A DNA stretch of 64,000 nt from Pukyongiella litopenaei (GTDB taxonomy: Bacteria > Pseudomonadota > Alphaproteobacteria > Rhodobacterales > Rhodobacteraceae). Location: contig NZ_CP027665.1 in NCBI RefSeq assembly GCF_003008555.2, forward strand, positions 3,038,001 through 3,102,000. The letters are read 5' to 3'. The notes below the pieces were generated by a model. It worked only from the letters and a program-made list of their open reading frames with translations. It had not been told where the DNA came from and did not search any database. The position numbers and the translations under genes are program-made. Positions 32,050 through 40,222 of the stretch are shown here, in pieces (position 1 is the first letter of the stretch; every line of letters begins with the position of its first letter).

Positions 32050-32706
32050 ATGACCAGAAAATTGACCGTTGCGCTGCTGCTGGGCGGCGCCGTTGCCGTG
32101 GCCGGTTGCACCGATCCGGCGCTTCTCGATCCGAATGCGGACCATTCCAAGGCCCAGCAGGGCGCCCTGCTGGGCGGCGTGCTGGGCGCGGGGGTCACCG
32201 CGGTCACCGGCGGCGGAGGCAAGAACATCGCGCTGGCGGCTGCCGCGGGCGCGGTCGCGGGCGGCCTGATCGGCAACCAGCTCGACAAGCAGGCGGCGGA
32301 ACTGCGCGCCCAGCTGGCCAATGACGGGATCACCGTGACCAATACCGGCGAACAGCTGGTGGTGTCGCTGCCGCAGGACATCACCTTCGACACCGACAGC
32401 TACACCGTGCGGCCGTCGCTGCGCTCCGAGGTCGGCAAGGTCGCGGACAATCTCGTGCGGTATCCCAACAGCTCGGTGCAGGTGATCGGCCACACCGACA
32501 ACCAGGGTGACGCCACATATAACTTTGGCCTGTCCCAGCGCCGCGCCGGCGCGGTGGCGGACCTGCTGCAGGCTGGCGGCGTGGGTTATGGCCGGTTGCA
32601 GACCATCGGCCGGGGCGAGGAACAGCCGGTCGCGTCGAACCTGACGCCCGAAGGTCGGGCGCAGAACCGGCGCGTCGAGATCGTCGTGATCCCGAACCAG
32701 GGCTGA
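32050..32706 (+). CDS. OmpA-family outer-membrane lipoprotein (YiaD/Pal-like)
   Basis: Lipoprotein with signal peptide MTRKLTVALLLGGAVAVAGC, lipidated at the Cys of VAGC. A Gly-rich segment (GGGGKNIALAAAAGAVAGGL) forms a glycine-zipper helix, then comes the OmpA C-like domain with VVSLPQDITFDTDSYTVRPS, VIGHTDNQGDATYNFGLS (peptidoglycan-binding Asp) and QRRAGAVADLL, ending TPEGRAQNRRVEIVVIP. Length is 218 aa. The start at 32050 has a signal peptide directly behind it. A probable promoter lies upstream. The following FMN reductase begins 4 bp after its stop. Confidence 0.9.
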   Translation: MTRKLTVALLLGGAVAVAGCTDPALLDPNADHSKAQQGALLGGVLGAGVTAVTGGGGKNIALAAAAGAVAGGLIGNQLDKQAAELRAQLANDGITVTNTGEQLVVSLPQDITFDTDSYTVRPSLRSEVGKVADNLVRYPNSSVQVIGHTDNQGDATYNFGLSQRRAGAVADLLQAGGVGYGRLQTIGRGEEQPVASNLTPEGRAQNRRVEIVVIPNQG

Positions 32707-32710
32707 TCGC

Positions 32711-33253
32711 GTGACCGATCCTGTTCTGCTCGGCCTGTCCGGTTCGCTGCGTGCGGATGCCACCAACCGGCGCCTGATCCGCGAAGCGGCCCGCCTGTTC
32801 GGCCCCTGCGCCCTCGTCGAGGCCGATCCGCGGTTGCCGCTTTACGATGCGGATGACGAGGAGCGCGCGGGCATCCCGCCGGCCGTGCAGCGGCTAGCCG
32901 ATCAAATCGCTGTGGCGGATGCGGTGGTGATCTCGACCCCTGAATACAACAAGGGGATATCGGGCGTGCTGAAAAACGCGTTCGACTGGGTCAGCCGGAC
33001 ACCGGGCAATCCCTGGGCCGACAAGCCCGTCGCCGTGATGTCGGCGGCGGCGGGACGCGCCGGGGGCGAACAGGCGCAGACGATGCTGCGCGCCTGCCTG
33101 GTCCCGTTCCAGCCGCGTGTCCTGCAGGGGCCGGCGGTCCATCTGGCGGGCAGCCGGAACGCGTTCGACGAGAGCGGCCGGCTGGGCAGCGACCTCAACC
33201 GCGCGGCGGTGCAGGCGCTGATGGACAAGCTGCGCGCCGAGATCGGGCGCTAG
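32711..33253 (+). CDS. NADPH-dependent FMN reductase family protein
   Basis: Flavodoxin-like FMN-binding oxidoreductase (180 aa), with GLSGSLRADATNRRLIREAA at the phosphate-binding N-terminus and STPEYNKGISGVLKNAFDWV, the FMN-ring segment of the ArsH/ChrR/SsuE-like superfamily. Substrate could be a quinone, azo compound, chromate or free FMN. The start is a GTG at 32711. Its TAG stop shares the CTAG tetranucleotide with the stop of the convergent glyoxalase gene. Confidence 0.85.
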   Translation: MTDPVLLGLSGSLRADATNRRLIREAARLFGPCALVEADPRLPLYDADDEERAGIPPAVQRLADQIAVADAVVISTPEYNKGISGVLKNAFDWVSRTPGNPWADKPVAVMSAAAGRAGGEQAQTMLRACLVPFQPRVLQGPAVHLAGSRNAFDESGRLGSDLNRAAVQALMDKLRAEIGR

Positions 33254-33651
33254 GCGGCGGGCGTGGCAATCTCGATCAGGTTGCCATCGGGATCGCGCAG
33301 ATAGATCGACATGATCGGCCCGGTCGCACCGTTGCGCGGAACCGGGCCCTGCTCGATGGCGATGCCCTCGGCGGCCAGGTGGGCCTGCCAATCGGCCAGC
33401 GGCGTATCGGTCAGGAAACACAGATCGGCGGTCCCGGCGCCGGCCTGCGCCGCGCAGGGCGCATAGGGTGCGGCGGCGGGGTGCAGGTTGATTTTCTGAC
33501 GTCCGAATTTCAGCGCCAGGCGCGGGTCGCCATCGGCAGGCCGGAACCGTTCGGCCACCATGCCCAGCACCTGCGTGTAGAACGCCACCGAGACATCGAT
33601 GTCGGACACGGTCAGGACGAGGTGATCGAGCGTGGCCAGCCGTGGCGTCAT
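33250..33651 (-). CDS. VOC (glyoxalase/bleomycin-resistance) family protein
   Basis: Single-chain vicinal-oxygen-chelate protein of 133 aa built from two beta-alpha-beta-beta-beta modules. Metal-ligand candidates are His in LDHLVLTVSDIDVSV and Glu in YLRDPDGNLIEIATP. The second module has TADLCFLTD where His might sit. The GPVPRNGATGPIMSIYLRDP segment is typical of the lactoylglutathione-lyase-like group. Function cannot be set from sequence. It is divergent from the MaoC-like gene by 41 bp and convergent with the FMN reductase. Confidence 0.85.
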   Translation of the reverse strand: MTPRLATLDHLVLTVSDIDVSVAFYTQVLGMVAERFRPADGDPRLALKFGRQKINLHPAAAPYAPCAAQAGAGTADLCFLTDTPLADWQAHLAAEGIAIEQGPVPRNGATGPIMSIYLRDPDGNLIEIATPAA

Positions 33652-33692
33652 GTGCGGTTGTCCTTTGGGCGCGGCGGTCCTACCCTTTGATC

Positions 33693-34511
33693 ATGAAACA
33701 GGTGCATACTGCCAGCGAAACCCGGTCGGACCTGATCGACCCCGCCCGCGCCCGGGCGTTTCAGGCGGCGTTGGGGCGGGAGCCGGATATCGAGGCGGGC
33801 ATGCCGCTGCCGCCGTTCTTTCACCAGCTCTATTTCTGGGCCGTGCATCCGCCCGATGGGCTGGGCCGTGACGGGCATCCGAAGCTGGGCGGGCTGATCC
33901 CCGATCTGGGCCTGCCGCGCCGGATGTGGGCCGGCGGCAGGCTCCGGTTCGCCATGCCGCTGCGGGCGGGCGCACCGGCCGACCGGCTGAGCGTGGTCGA
34001 AAGCGCCGAGCACAAGCATGGGCGCAGCGGGCCGCTGGGCTTTGTCACGCTGCGCCACGAGATCCGGCAGGGCGGCGAGCTGTGCCTGACCGAGTGGCAG
34101 GAGCTCGTCTATCGGCAGGACCCGCACCGCGATGCCCCGCGCCCGCTGGCCCCGGTTGCCCGCACCGACGAAACTGACGCCCGCGAGATCGCGTTCGATT
34201 CCACGCTGCTGTTCCGCTATTCGGCGCTGACCTTCAACGGGCATCGCATCCATTACGATCTCGACTATGCCCGCGATGTCGAAGGCTATGACGGGCTGGT
34301 GGTGCACGGGCCGTTGCTGGCGCAGCAGCTGATGCTGCTGGCCGGGGATCTGATGGGCCCTCTGGGCGAATTCAGTTTTCGCGCCGCGTCGCCGCTGATG
34401 CATTTCGAAACCGGCACCTGTTGCCGCAACGGCCCCGATCTCTGGGTGCGGGGACCGGACGGGCGGCTGGTGATGAGCGCCACCGCCACGCCGGTGGCGC
34501 GGGGCGCCTAG
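33693..34511 (+). CDS. MaoC/HTD2-like acyl-CoA dehydratase (FAS1-like/mesaconyl-CoA hydratase type)
   Basis: Double-hotdog hydratase/dehydratase of 272 aa. The N-terminal half has the FAS1-like dehydratase stretch WAGGRLRFAMPLRAGAPADR and the C-terminal half the catalytic motif LTFNGHRIHYDLDYARDVEG with VVHGPLLAQQ, as in mesaconyl-C4-CoA hydratase and HTD2. It probably hydrates an enoyl-CoA, although no clear pathway genes adjoin. Start at 33693 has an ATG 41 bp from the divergent glyoxalase. Its stop shares CTAG with that of the convergent flavoprotein gene. Confidence 0.8.
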   Translation: MKQVHTASETRSDLIDPARARAFQAALGREPDIEAGMPLPPFFHQLYFWAVHPPDGLGRDGHPKLGGLIPDLGLPRRMWAGGRLRFAMPLRAGAPADRLSVVESAEHKHGRSGPLGFVTLRHEIRQGGELCLTEWQELVYRQDPHRDAPRPLAPVARTDETDAREIAFDSTLLFRYSALTFNGHRIHYDLDYARDVEGYDGLVVHGPLLAQQLMLLAGDLMGPLGEFSFRAASPLMHFETGTCCRNGPDLWVRGPDGRLVMSATATPVARGA

Positions 34512-35542
34512 AGCGAGGCTTCGGGCCGGAACCCGTCGGGGATCGTGTCGCGGTCTTCCAGCAGCAGGTCGGCCATGACCTCGGCCACCTTGGGGGCCAT
34601 GCCGAAGCCGATCTTGAACCCGCCATTGGCGATGAACTGGCCCGGACAGAGCGGATGCGCGCCCAGCATCGGCGCCCGCGACCGGGCACGCGGGCGGATA
34701 CCGGCCCAGCGTTCGATCACTTCGGCACCATGCAGCACCGGCATCGCCGCGACCGCGCGGTCGATCACTGCGTCGAGCGCCGCATCGGTGGCGGTCGGGT
34801 CGTCCCAGTCCCGTTCGCTGGTCGAACCGACCGCGAGCGTTCCATCCGCATGGGGGACGATATGCACACCATCGGCAAAAACCTGGGGCGCGTCGCGGCT
34901 GGCGAAACGCAGCAGTGCCGCCTGGCCCTTGACCCCGCCGCCGACGGCCCGCCCCAGCGCGGCGGTCAGCTCGGCCAGCCCGGCATGGCCGGTGGCCTGC
35001 ACCACCCGGCCCGCATCGGCGGCTTCGGTGATGATTTCGACCCCCAGAACCCGCAACCCGGCGGCCAGCGCGGCGCAGGCGTGGCGGGGGTGCATCCGGG
35101 CGCTCAGCGTGTCGTGGATCACATATCCGGTCGGGCTGGGCGGGGCCCAGTCGCCCAGTTCCGCCGCCTCGACCACGCGCCAGTCGGCCTGTCCGCGCCA
35201 CAGGGTGTCCGCCCCCGCCGCCCGCTGCCGTGCCAGCGCCAGTGCGGCCTCGTCTGCCACCGGCTGCAACCGGCCGGTGCGCGCATAGCCCGGCGACACG
35301 CCGCCGGTGGCCTCGACATCGGCCCAGAACGATTCGGCCATCAGCAGGCTGTCGAGCTGGAACGCCTTCTTGTCGTTCCAGTTCTCGGGAACGTGCGGGG
35401 CCAGCGCGCCGACCAGCCCGCCGCTCGATCCGGCGCCGGGGCCATGCGGGTCCACCACCCGCACGGAAGCCCCGCGCCGGGCGCAGGTCCACGCGATCGA
35501 CAGACCGAAGATCCCCGCTCCGCGCACCGTTACATCGACCAT
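34508..35542 (-). CDS. DAO-family FAD-dependent oxidoreductase (MnmC(o)/ThiO-like)
   Basis: FAD oxidase of the D-amino-acid oxidase fold, 344 aa. FAD binding is by VTVRGAGIFGLSIAWTCARRG at the N-terminus, followed by SSGGLVGALAPHVPENWND; the C-terminus has WAGIRPRARSRAPMLGAHP and FKIGFGMAPKVAEVMADLLL. The family includes glycine oxidase ThiO and the oxidase domain of bifunctional MnmC, which removes a carboxymethyl group from cmnm5s2U34. Because it lies 61 bp head-to-head with mnmD, an MnmC(o)-like role is attractive, but ThiO-like activity is equally possible on sequence alone. Start at 35542. Confidence 0.78.
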   Translation of the reverse strand: MVDVTVRGAGIFGLSIAWTCARRGASVRVVDPHGPGAGSSGGLVGALAPHVPENWNDKKAFQLDSLLMAESFWADVEATGGVSPGYARTGRLQPVADEAALALARQRAAGADTLWRGQADWRVVEAAELGDWAPPSPTGYVIHDTLSARMHPRHACAALAAGLRVLGVEIITEAADAGRVVQATGHAGLAELTAALGRAVGGGVKGQAALLRFASRDAPQVFADGVHIVPHADGTLAVGSTSERDWDDPTATDAALDAVIDRAVAAMPVLHGAEVIERWAGIRPRARSRAPMLGAHPLCPGQFIANGGFKIGFGMAPKVAEVMADLLLEDRDTIPDGFRPEASL

Positions 35543-35603
35543 TGCCAATCCCCCAGCCTTTCGCCAGTGTCGCCGCGAACGGCATATTCTCGGACAGGCT
35601 AGC

Positions 35604-36284
35604 ATGGGTGAGCGGCGGGCAGAACTGCATTGGCGCGACGGGCGGGTGCCGGTTTCGGCCCGGTTCGACGACCCCTATTTCTCGCTCGGCGACGGGCTGG
35701 CCGAAACCCGTCACGTCTTTCTCGGCGGCAACGATCTGCCGGACCGGTTCCGGCCCGGGTTTCACATCGCCGAACTGGGGTTCGGCACCGGGCTGAACCT
35801 GCTCGCCGCCTGGGCGGCGTGGGAGGCTACGGGGCAGGGTGCGGGTCAGGCGGGGCCATTGCGCTTCACCAGCTTCGAGGCCTACCCGATGTCGCCCGGC
35901 GACATGGCGCGCGCATTGGCGGCCTTCCCCGAACTGGGTGCATATGCCGAACGCTTTCTCGCGGTCTGGCCGGGGACGGGGCGCTGCGACCTGGGCACGG
36001 TGCAGGTCGAGGTGATCGAAGGCGATGCACGCGCCACCCTGCCGCGATGGGCCGGAGGCGCGGATGCGTGGTTTCTCGACGGGTTCGCACCGGCCAAGAA
36101 CCCCGAGCTGTGGGATGAAACGCTGTTGCAGCAGGTCGCCCGCCACACCGCACCCGGCGGCACGGTGGCGACCTATACCGCCGCCGGTTTCGTGCGCCGG
36201 GGTCTGGAGGCTGCCGGGTTCACCGTCACCCGCGCGCCCGGATACGGCCGCAAGCGGCACATGACGCGGGGGATCCTGCGATGA
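35604..36284 (+). CDS. mnmD: tRNA (5-methylaminomethyl-2-thiouridine)(34) methyltransferase MnmD
   Basis: Stand-alone version of the methyltransferase half of MnmC: methylates nm5s2U34 to mnm5s2U34 in the wobble position of certain tRNAs. The 226-aa protein has DDPYFSLGDGLAETRHVFLGG, the SAM motif IAELGFGTGLNLLAAWAAW, and WFLDGFAPAKNPELWDETL with the D-G-F-A-P-x-x-N-P signature specific for the family. The C-terminus YGRKRHMTRGIL is also typical. It is coupled by ATGA to an EamA transporter. Confidence 0.93.
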   Translation: MGERRAELHWRDGRVPVSARFDDPYFSLGDGLAETRHVFLGGNDLPDRFRPGFHIAELGFGTGLNLLAAWAAWEATGQGAGQAGPLRFTSFEAYPMSPGDMARALAAFPELGAYAERFLAVWPGTGRCDLGTVQVEVIEGDARATLPRWAGGADAWFLDGFAPAKNPELWDETLLQQVARHTAPGGTVATYTAAGFVRRGLEAAGFTVTRAPGYGRKRHMTRGILR

Positions 36285-37168
36285 GCGACCGAGCCGCCGT
36301 CGTCCAGCAGAACAACGTGCCTGCCGGGATCGCGCTGATGGTCGCGTCCACCGTGGTGTTCGCGCTGCAGGACGGCATCTCCCGGCATCTCGCCGGAACC
36401 TACAACACCTACATGGTGGTGATGATCCGCTACTGGTTCTTCGCCGCCTTCGTGATCGCGCTGGCGGCGCGCGCGCCCGGCGGGTTGCGGGCGGCGGTGC
36501 GCACCGACCAGCCCCGGCTCCAGATCACCCGGGGGTTGCTGCTGGCAGGGGAAATCTGCGTCGCCGTATTCGGCTTTACCGTGCTGGGCCTGATCGAGAG
36601 CATGGCGGTGTTCATCTGTTACCCGCTGATGGTCGCGGCGCTGAGCGGGCCGGTGCTGGGTGAACGGGTGGGCTGGCGGCGCTGGATGGCGATCCTGATC
36701 GGTTGCATCGGTGTGCTGGTGATCCTGCAGCCGGGCATGGGCGTGTTCGACCCCTGGGCGGTGATCCCGCTGATTTCGGCACTGATGTTCGCGCTTTACG
36801 GCCTGCTGACCCGCTATGCCGCCCGCCGCGACAGCGCCGCCACCAGTTTCTTCTGGACCGGCACCTCCGGCGCGGTCGCGATGACGGCGGTGGGGCTGTG
36901 GTTCTGGGTGCCGATGACCGCCCCGGACTGGGGCTGGATGGCCGCGCTCTGCGTGACCGGGGTGCTGGGCCACGGGCTGCTGATCAAGTGCTACGAGATG
37001 GCCGAGGCCAGCGCGGTGCAGCCCTTTGCCTATTTCCACCTGCTGTGGAGCGCGGTTCTGGGCCTGTTCCTGTTCGGCGAAACCCTGCGACCGGCGGTCA
37101 TGGCCGGCGCGGCGCTGATCATCTGCGCGGGCCTGTTCACCCTATGGCGCGAACGCAAGCAGCGTTGA
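36281..37168 (+). CDS. EamA/DMT-superfamily transporter
   Basis: Inner-membrane permease of 295 aa with ten predicted helices in two EamA repeats; the first helix is GIALMVASTVVFALQDGISR and the second half begins near GWGWMAAL/CVTGVLGHGLL. Typical Pro/Gly-rich motifs are LGERVGWRRWMAILIGCIGV (end of the first repeat) and LFLFGETLRPAVMAGAALII (end of the second). Substrate unknown; related proteins export metabolites or amino acids. It starts in an ATGA overlap with mnmD and its last 27 bp overlap the convergent lytic transglycosylase. Confidence 0.88.
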   Translation: MSDRAAVVQQNNVPAGIALMVASTVVFALQDGISRHLAGTYNTYMVVMIRYWFFAAFVIALAARAPGGLRAAVRTDQPRLQITRGLLLAGEICVAVFGFTVLGLIESMAVFICYPLMVAALSGPVLGERVGWRRWMAILIGCIGVLVILQPGMGVFDPWAVIPLISALMFALYGLLTRYAARRDSAATSFFWTGTSGAVAMTAVGLWFWVPMTAPDWGWMAALCVTGVLGHGLLIKCYEMAEASAVQPFAYFHLLWSAVLGLFLFGETLRPAVMAGAALIICAGLFTLWRERKQR

Positions 37169-39133
37169 GCCGGTCAGCTCCTGCGAAAACGGGATCGGCA
37201 GCGGCGTCTTGCCCAGCCGGGCGCGGTAGATCGGCAGGCTCTCGGTGACCCGCATCACATAGTTGCGGGTTTCGTCGAAGGGGATCATCTCGATCCAGTC
37301 GACGATGTCCACGGCGCCGCTGCGCGGGTCGCCATAGGTCTGCGCCCAGCGGATCGGCCGCCCCGGCCCGGCATTGTAGCCGGCCGACATCATCACGATA
37401 TTCCCGTTCAGTTCACCGGCCAGCCCGGCCAGGTAGCGCGCGCCCAGCCGGGCGTTGTAGCGCCAGTCCGACAGCAGCATCTCGCTGCGGTGGGCGGCGA
37501 GAATGCCCATGTCGGCGGCCACCGCCTCGGCGGTCGCCGGCATGACCTGCATCAGGCCCCGCGCGCCCGCGTGGCTGACCACGACCGGGTCGAATTCGCT
37601 TTCGCGCCGCGCGATCGCCAGCGTCATTTCCTTGGCCATCGGCAGGTCCATGTCGGCCAGCGGATGCAGCGGGTAATAGGCGGCCGGCAACACCACCCCG
37701 CCGCGCGCCGCGCGTTTGCCGATCATCACGGCGAGATGCGGGCGCCCCATGTCGAGTACCATGTTGCCAAGCTGCCCGGCGGCCACCGGGTCGAGCGTTT
37801 CGACCAGGTGGGTCAGGAACCGCTCGGCCAGCCCGTCCTCGCCCGCCTTCAGCAGCAGCAGCGCCGCCTTCAGCACGCTGGACTGCATGAACTCGGCTTC
37901 GCGCCAGTCGGGCAGCAGCGGCGGGTCGGCCAGGTTGCTGTCGAAACCGCGCCCGATCTGTTCCGCCGCCAGCAGCCCGTAGAACGAGGTCTGGTATCCC
38001 GCGGCCAGCGCGTATCCCGCCTGCGCCCCGTCCGGGTTGCCCAGCGCCTCTTGTGCGCGGCCGATCCAATAGCCCGCGCGCCCCTTGGAGATGGGCGATG
38101 CGACGGCGGCCTCGAAGCGCTGAAAATGGCGCAGCGCGGTGGCCGGATCCCCCAGCAGCCGCAGCGCGATGAACCCTGCGGTCCATTCCAGGTCCGCATA
38201 GACATAGCCCGCTTCGGGCGTGGTGTGGTGAACGCTGGCGATGCGATATGCCCGCTCGGGATTGCCGTTGCGCATGTCCTGCCGGGCCAGGGCGACCCGG
38301 CGTTTCGCCCATTTCTCCGGCTCGCCCAGCAGCGCGGGTGTCTTGCTGCGCTCCAGCAGCAGTTCGATGGCGTCTTCGTCTCGGCCCTTCTTGCGGTCGC
38401 GCCAGACGAACCGCGCATGGGCCAGGCCCGGCGCATCGCGCAGCATATCGGGCACCGCTTCGATCCGCGCGTCCACCCCTGGAGCCATGTCGTAAAGCGC
38501 GATCCGCGCCTCGGCGAGCTTGCCCTGCCCGTCATCGACCAGGGGCACCATCCGGCGGGCGCTCTCGATATGGCCGTCCCACAGCATCCGGTCGAGCCGC
38601 GCGGCATGATGCGGCGCCAGCAGCTTGCGGTGTTTCTCGAGATAATCGCCCTGCACAGTGGCGCCCATCGGCATCGTGCGCCAGGCCATCACCAGCTCGG
38701 CCTCGGCATCGCCCTCATGGCCGGTGGCGGCCAGCACGGCGGAATGGCCCAGCACCCCCTCGGGGGTCTGCGGCGGGGCTTCGGCGAAAAAGGCGACCAT
38801 CGCGTCGCGCCCGGCGCTGACCACGGCGGGTTCGCTGCGCCGGCGCAGCCAGTCCAGCCCCGGCCAGTCCGGGCGGCGGTCGAGAAACGCCATCGCATCC
38901 GCGGCCGATCCCTCGCCCGCCCGCAGCCGGTGCCATTCGACGATGTCGCGCGCCACCGATGCCTGCGCGCCGGCCGCCGCCAGCGCCGCGCCCCAGTCGC
39001 CCGCGCGCATCTGCTCGAAGGCGGCGCTCAGCGACTGTGCCGCCTGCGCATCCGACGGCGCGCTCAGCACAACGCCCGGCGCGGTCGCCCAAAGACAGGC
39101 CGTCAGCGCCGCGATGCGTGTCATCCCTTGCAT
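37142..39133 (-). CDS. Soluble lytic murein transglycosylase (Slt70-like)
   Basis: Periplasmic peptidoglycan lytic transglycosylase of 663 aa. A signal peptide (MTRIAALTACLWATAPGVVL) precedes a long superhelical alpha-solenoid (about residues 60-480) and a C-terminal goose-type lysozyme domain with the catalytic Glu in LAIARRESEFDPVVVSHAGA, then RGLMQVMPATAEAVA and MMSAGYNAGPGRPIRW. The start at 39133 (MQGMTRI) has GAGGCGGG six bases upstream; 39124 is the alternative. It is divergent from dapA by 111 bp and convergent with the EamA gene. Confidence 0.93.
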   Translation of the reverse strand: MQGMTRIAALTACLWATAPGVVLSAPSDAQAAQSLSAAFEQMRAGDWGAALAAAGAQASVARDIVEWHRLRAGEGSAADAMAFLDRRPDWPGLDWLRRRSEPAVVSAGRDAMVAFFAEAPPQTPEGVLGHSAVLAATGHEGDAEAELVMAWRTMPMGATVQGDYLEKHRKLLAPHHAARLDRMLWDGHIESARRMVPLVDDGQGKLAEARIALYDMAPGVDARIEAVPDMLRDAPGLAHARFVWRDRKKGRDEDAIELLLERSKTPALLGEPEKWAKRRVALARQDMRNGNPERAYRIASVHHTTPEAGYVYADLEWTAGFIALRLLGDPATALRHFQRFEAAVASPISKGRAGYWIGRAQEALGNPDGAQAGYALAAGYQTSFYGLLAAEQIGRGFDSNLADPPLLPDWREAEFMQSSVLKAALLLLKAGEDGLAERFLTHLVETLDPVAAGQLGNMVLDMGRPHLAVMIGKRAARGGVVLPAAYYPLHPLADMDLPMAKEMTLAIARRESEFDPVVVSHAGARGLMQVMPATAEAVAADMGILAAHRSEMLLSDWRYNARLGARYLAGLAGELNGNIVMMSAGYNAGPGRPIRWAQTYGDPRSGAVDIVDWIEMIPFDETRNYVMRVTESLPIYRARLGKTPLPIPFSQELTGSTLLAFAP

Positions 39134-39244
39134 TTCCCGCCTCTCAAACGCTAGAGGCTGAGACGATACCGGTTGGCGCGCGGCAATCAACTCACATTCG
39201 TGCCAGATGCGCGGGAACCGGATGACCGACCAAGGAGAGCACCC

Positions 39245-40117
39245 ATGTTCCAAGGCTCGATGCCGGCCCTCGTCACCCCGTTCGCCAACGGCGCGCTGGA
39301 CCTGGATACGCTCAAACGGCTGGTGGACTGGCAGATCGCCGAAGGCTCGTCCGCGCTGGTGCCCGTGGGCACCACCGGCGAAAGCCCGACGCTGACCCAT
39401 GAAGAACATGAGATCGTGGTCGCCGAGGTTGTCCGCGCCGCCGATGGACGGGTGCCGGTGATCGCGGGCGCGGGCTCGAACAACACCGTCGAATCGGCAC
39501 GCTTCATGCAGCATGCCAAGGCCGTCGGCGCCGCCGCCGCGCTGGTCGTGACACCCTATTACAACAAGCCGACGCAGCGCGGGCTCATCGCGCATTTCAC
39601 TGCGCTGCACGACTGCTGCGATCTGCCGATCGTGATCTACAACATCCCCGGCCGCTCGGTGGTCGACATGACGCCGGAAACCATGGGCGAACTGGCGAAA
39701 CTGCCGCGCATCATCGGTGTCAAGGACGCCACCGGCGACATCACCCGCGTCAGCCAGCAACGCGCCAGCTGCGGCACGGATTTCGTGCAACTCTCCGGCG
39801 AGGACGCCAGCGCGCTGGGGTTCAACGCCCATGGCGGCGTCGGCTGCATCAGCGTGACCGCCAATGTCGTGCCGCGGCTCTGTGCCGAGTTCCAGGCGGC
39901 GACGCTGGCCGGGGACTACACCACGGCGCTGGCCTATCAGGACCGGCTGATGCCGCTGCACGAGGCGATCTTTCTTGAACCGGGGCTGGTCGGCGCCAAA
40001 TACGCGCTCGGCCGGCTGGGCCTCTGCTCCGAAGAGGTGCGTTCGCCGCTGACCCCGCTGACCGATGGCACAAGGGCCGCGATCGACGCGGCCATGGCTC
40101 ACGCCGGGCTGCTCTGA
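39245..40117 (+). CDS. dapA: 4-hydroxy-tetrahydrodipicolinate synthase
   Basis: Condenses pyruvate with aspartate semialdehyde, the first step of diaminopimelate and lysine synthesis. The Schiff-base Lys is in [14 protein letters not shown]; the catalytic Tyr is in [14 protein letters not shown] with IYNIPGR; the triad Thr in [11 protein letters not shown]. Length (290 aa) is standard. It begins at 39245 with AAGGAGAGC just before. A composite repeat with two hairpins ends the transcript. Confidence 0.95.
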   Translation: MFQGSMPALVTPFANGALDLDTLKRLVDWQIAEGSSALVPVGTTGESPTLTHEEHEIVVAEVVRAADGRVPVIAGAGSNNTVESARFMQHAKAVGAAAALVVTPYYNKPTQRGLIAHFTALHDCCDLPIVIYNIPGRSVVDMTPETMGELAKLPRIIGVKDATGDITRVSQQRASCGTDFVQLSGEDASALGFNAHGGVGCISVTANVVPRLCAEFQAATLAGDYTTALAYQDRLMPLHEAIFLEPGLVGAKYALGRLGLCSEEVRSPLTPLTDGTRAAIDAAMAHAGLL

Positions 40118-40125
40118 TCTCGCCC

Positions 40126-40193
40126 TCCTCTTGCCGGAAATATCCCGGGGGTGTATTGGCCCGGAACGGGCCAAGAGGGGGCTGGCCCCCTTT
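40126..40193 (+). repeat. Composite intergenic repeat, copy 1 (terminator-like, downstream of dapA)
   Basis: A 26-nt head (40126-40151, beginning TCCTCTTGCC and ending CCCGGGGG) is followed by hairpin 1 (TTGGCCCG 40156-40163, loop GAA, CGGGCCAA 40167-40174) and hairpin 2 (GGGGG 40177-40181, loop CTGG, CCCCC 40186-40190) and TTT. It would serve as a terminator for dapA. The head has an exact inverted second copy at 41912-41937. Confidence 0.8.
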
Positions 40194-40222
40194 CGCCTCA
40201 GGCGGTCATGCCGGCCACGGCT

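Noticed and set aside
33648-36260. An 870-codon minus-strand frame across MaoC, the flavoprotein and mnmD
   Set aside because: It is a shadow of three well-supported genes on both strands and shows no coherent domain.
39134-40174. Upstream extension of the lytic transglycosylase frame over dapA
   Set aside because: The added sequence is antisense to dapA and lacks a signal peptide; the real start with signal peptide is at 39133.
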